Shown one piece after another: positions 60,797-64,000 of a stretch of 64,000 bases of DNA. Below the pieces are notes generated by a model that worked only from the letters and a program-made list of their open reading frames with translations, searched no databases and was not told the origin of the DNA. Source of the stretch: Crotophaga sulcirostris (lineage: Eukaryota > Chordata > Aves > Cuculiformes > Crotophagidae); contig VYZB01000193.1 of assembly GCA_013397455.1 (NCBI GenBank), positions 554,972-618,971 of the forward strand, given 5' to 3'. The position numbers were made by a program, and so were the translations under genes. The first letter of the stretch is position 1; every line of letters begins with the position of its first letter.

Positions 60797-63700
60797 ACAT
60801 CAAGTCTACATGAGAGTGTAGTCTTAACATCTCCACTTATCTGTATCCCAAATTCATTTTTTTAAACATACATTGTCACCTTTCTCCTCATCCTGGAGAC
60901 ATTTACTTAGTGATACACTCCTTTCCCATTTAAAGACTTTGTATATTTGTACATAGGTGCAGGGATTTTTTTATAAGTCTTTGCCTCTTCACAGCTAATG
61001 AGTCTCGTATATTTGCCTGTATTACAATGACTAGTCAAGATTTGGCGGGTTTAAATGATCTTTGCTGCTTCTTGTTATCATGTGATTTCAAGTGAAGATT
61101 CATCAAGAGTTAAGATGACATATAACTAAGAAACATGGGTAAAAAGGCGATGTATGCCAGACAAATGATCATCAGTTAGTTATTATTTTTATAAAGGCAG
61201 AGACTTTGATGAATCAAAGGTGGGAAAAACATCTGGAATAAATAAGCTATTCTGTGTTCGTTATCAAAAACTGAATTTTTTCACGTGAATATTTAACCTG
61301 GATAATCTGAATGGGTTTAATTAAAGAAAACCAGCAGAAGGAAACAATAATATTTCAGAGTTCAGTAAATATATTTGAGCTCCGTAGAAACCAGTGACAT
61401 TTATATGCATATTTATAAATGTAAATAAGAACAACTACCTCCAAATTTGTTGTTTCCATCGTAGTTAACATAGTTAACACTATTTCTTATTTAACTCTCA
61501 CTCACTAAACTGATACTTGGATACTGTTCTTGAGCACAATGAAAATGTTAATGGACATCTTACATCTTCAGAAATTACCCAGTAATATGTTTTAGCATTA
61601 GTATGAGAAAACTATTTCTTTGCTATGGAACCCACAGGTTTTGCTAACCTTTATTCTGATGTGGAAGAGGCATATGAAAGTAAGCCAAATAGCTTACTGC
61701 ATGGCTGTTGAATCCTATCTGGGAATAGATCATGTATGGCGACACTGACTGCACAAAATAACCTGTTTCCTCAGTCTGTGGCCTGATCTGTCAGGAAGCT
61801 GTGTATGTTCTCTGCTTCCCAAATAAAGGATCCCATTTTCGATATAGAATAGTGCTTTTATTTCTTGTGATATCATTCTGAGATAAAAATTTGTAAAGCA
61901 CACCCAGACTTTAGTGACCCTTCTGATGCTTATGTATTTCTACCCCTTAAATCAGCTTCACATCAGCTTCTTTGTGTAATATCTGAGGAGCGAGACCACT
62001 GCTTGCTTTTATGAGGGTGATTATTCAATCAATGGGCAAACAAAAATCTTTGTTACTGTAAAACTAAGCATGTCTTTAATGTTTCCTAGACCTACATCAA
62101 GCAATCTGTACATACTCTGTTACATGAGACTGTGAGGGCCACTGATCTCTAACCGTTTCTGAGTATCTTCTTTTCCAAAGATATATTGAAATGGGTGCTT
62201 GATTGAAGAGCTTAAGAACTTTTGCAGGTCTTGGTGAAAGAAGAGTCAGAGTGGCTCTAAGTGGAAATAAAAAAAATAGAAATAGTAAGTAAATATTTAT
62301 TTATTTAAAGAATGACCAGTCTGCAATATAAACACCCTCTCAGAGGTTTGAAGGAATGACATATTCACAGCCTTTAAAAACAAAGTAATAAATATAGGTA
62401 TCCAAAAGCTCTGCCCTAATAAATTGTCATCTCAACATATTTGCATCCCTGTGAAGTGAATGGGAAAAATACCTGACCTATAATCATATTTTGTAAAACA
62501 GAGAACCTCAAGAGAAGGGATATTTAGATCTTTACATTGAATCAGGTTATGTATACTGTTAAAGTTGATAATTATAAAAGCTAAAGATAAAATAAGGAAG
62601 TAATCACATTTGTTTTGCAGGAAGCAAGAAAAACAATGCCAAGTGTCAGGAAGGAATTCCCTCCCCCTCTCTATGGGATTGCAGTCTGTAGGTTCATTGT
62701 CTTTCCGTGATACTACATTCATAACCAAGTTGATATAGATAAATGATCTGTTATCTACCATTTGAAAGTGAATTGATATTTTCAATTGGCGGAATAACTA
62801 TGAATTCATTTTTCCATAAACCTGACTTGCAATGACTCAATAAATAGCATTCACTGTGACAATTTTTCTGCATATGTTTAGTCTTTTAATGATGATAACA
62901 TGAAGAGTAGACAGACTGATACTGCCTCTAACCAAAAACCTATGTTGTGGATGTTGATACTCACTTTGACGTGTTGGTGTTCTGCACAAGCAGTGATGCC
63001 TCACACTTGTACCACAAATACAGTGCTTCCTGTAAAATTTTATTTGAAAATTACTTAGTATGTGTCTTTTGGAACTCACTATTTTCTGAACAACTGTAGG
63101 TTACTCTGATGAAGTCAGATAATTTTTTTCCATTTTTGTAAATAAATTTCTATGAGAGTTCCCGTCTAGCTGAACTAGTTGGATAGGCAGAAATCTTTAC
63201 ATTGCTCCATCCCACACTGAGAATTCTGTAATAAAAACAGATTCCCCAACAATCCTATGTGTTCAATTATGCATATTTGGCAAAATCCAAATGCAGTGGC
63301 AGAGAAGTTGCCATAGGAGCAGTCATTGGATGAAAATTCAAAGTCACTACCTGTAAAAGTATTTTGACAGAAATTTTACTGTGTAGGAGGCAGCATTAAA
63401 ATCAGGGTATTTCAGGTGTAGTTCATCATCCATTAAACCTGCTATAAATCTACTCCGTATACATTTATGTCACAGGGAAGGCAGCTCTATATGCAGTATA
63501 TATGTACCTTTATTTCCAGGTGATTCACTCAGACTCACAAATCGTGACTATCTGTTCAGAGGTAAGACTGGAGGATATAAAATCACCATGGAAGAAAATT
63601 CAGTAGAGTATTATTTACGCCAAGATACATTTATTTCAGGGACATGTAAAACACTGCATGTTAAAGTGATTGTGGAACACAGACCCAAGGAGATGTCAAC

Positions 63701-64000
63701 ATCAGCATTTCCTATACCATATAGTCTGTACAAAGCCATAGCTTTTTCCTTGCTCCTCAAAGACCTGAAATTCTTCATACCTCTTTACATCTCTATATAC
63801 ATACAGAATTCTCTAAGTCTTGTGCATAGTGAAAGAAATACAGAAACTAGAGAAATGAGGAATCACTGAAGATGGGAGTACAATGGCATGATTGCTGTGC
63901 ATCAGTTGTGGCTTCTCAAGATTATTTCCACCCAGAACTCTCTTAATTTGGTAGACACACCTATATAAGCATAGTACAAATAAGTAAAATCAATCCAGTA
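60797..64000. other. AT-rich non-coding DNA to the window end
   Basis: About 3.2 kb. Open frames (for example 62432-62785 minus, 63588-63869 plus) have no recognisable domain. No RNA gene or repeat recognised. Confidence 0.5.

Noticed and set aside
63588..63869. A 93-codon frame near the window end
   Set aside because: No recognisable domain and AT-driven composition; too little to support a gene.

Overview
The window is vertebrate nuclear DNA from a bird. The evidence is a set of CR1 LINE copies with the avian/sauropsid 3' end (ending in 8-bp repeats such as ATTCTATG), an avian-type endogenous-retrovirus LTR, remnants of older sauropsid repeats, and long AT-rich single-copy sequence with no bacterial-style gene packing. 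The large amount of CR1, including one subfamily with a GATACTGT-type tail present four times, would suit a bird lineage with a CR1 expansion such as woodpeckers and relatives. That last step is inference and was not tested.

No host protein-coding gene, rRNA, tRNA or CRISPR array could be supported. Every reading frame with recognisable protein similarity belongs to a retrotransposon, and all of these are broken. The rest reads as a gene desert or a very long intron.

Layout: 1-10450 holds one antisense CR1 reverse-transcriptase (RT) fragment (397-1258) and unique DNA. At 10451-11175 is a sense CR1 3' end. A possible CORE-SINE-like tail sits at 18350-18475. At 21640-26876 is a CR1 cluster: an RT fragment with an internal deletion, an unclassified segment with a 126-bp-offset duplication, a CR1 that keeps the ORF1 esterase and ORF2 endonuclease but has lost its RT, and a fourth, older and decayed CR1. 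Short CR1 3' ends lie at 33823 and 54065. An ancient antisense L3/CR1-like LINE of about 1.5 kb covers 36215-37760, and a second remnant lies near 38566. An antisense CR1 is at 44407-45117, a solo LTR at about 46371-47521, and a 202-bp hAT-type MITE with a perfect 8-bp target duplication at 48769-48970. Two more sense CR1 pieces lie at 56190-57050 and 59790-60796.

These elements do not work together as a system. They record successive retrotransposition waves: ancient L3/CR1, then older CR1 with ATTCTRTG-like tails, then a younger subfamily with GATACTGT tails, plus one LTR and one DNA-transposon insertion. The most useful leads are the hAT MITE, the RT-deleted CR1 that keeps both outer parts, the long surviving ancient LINE, and the switch of CR1 3' octamer.
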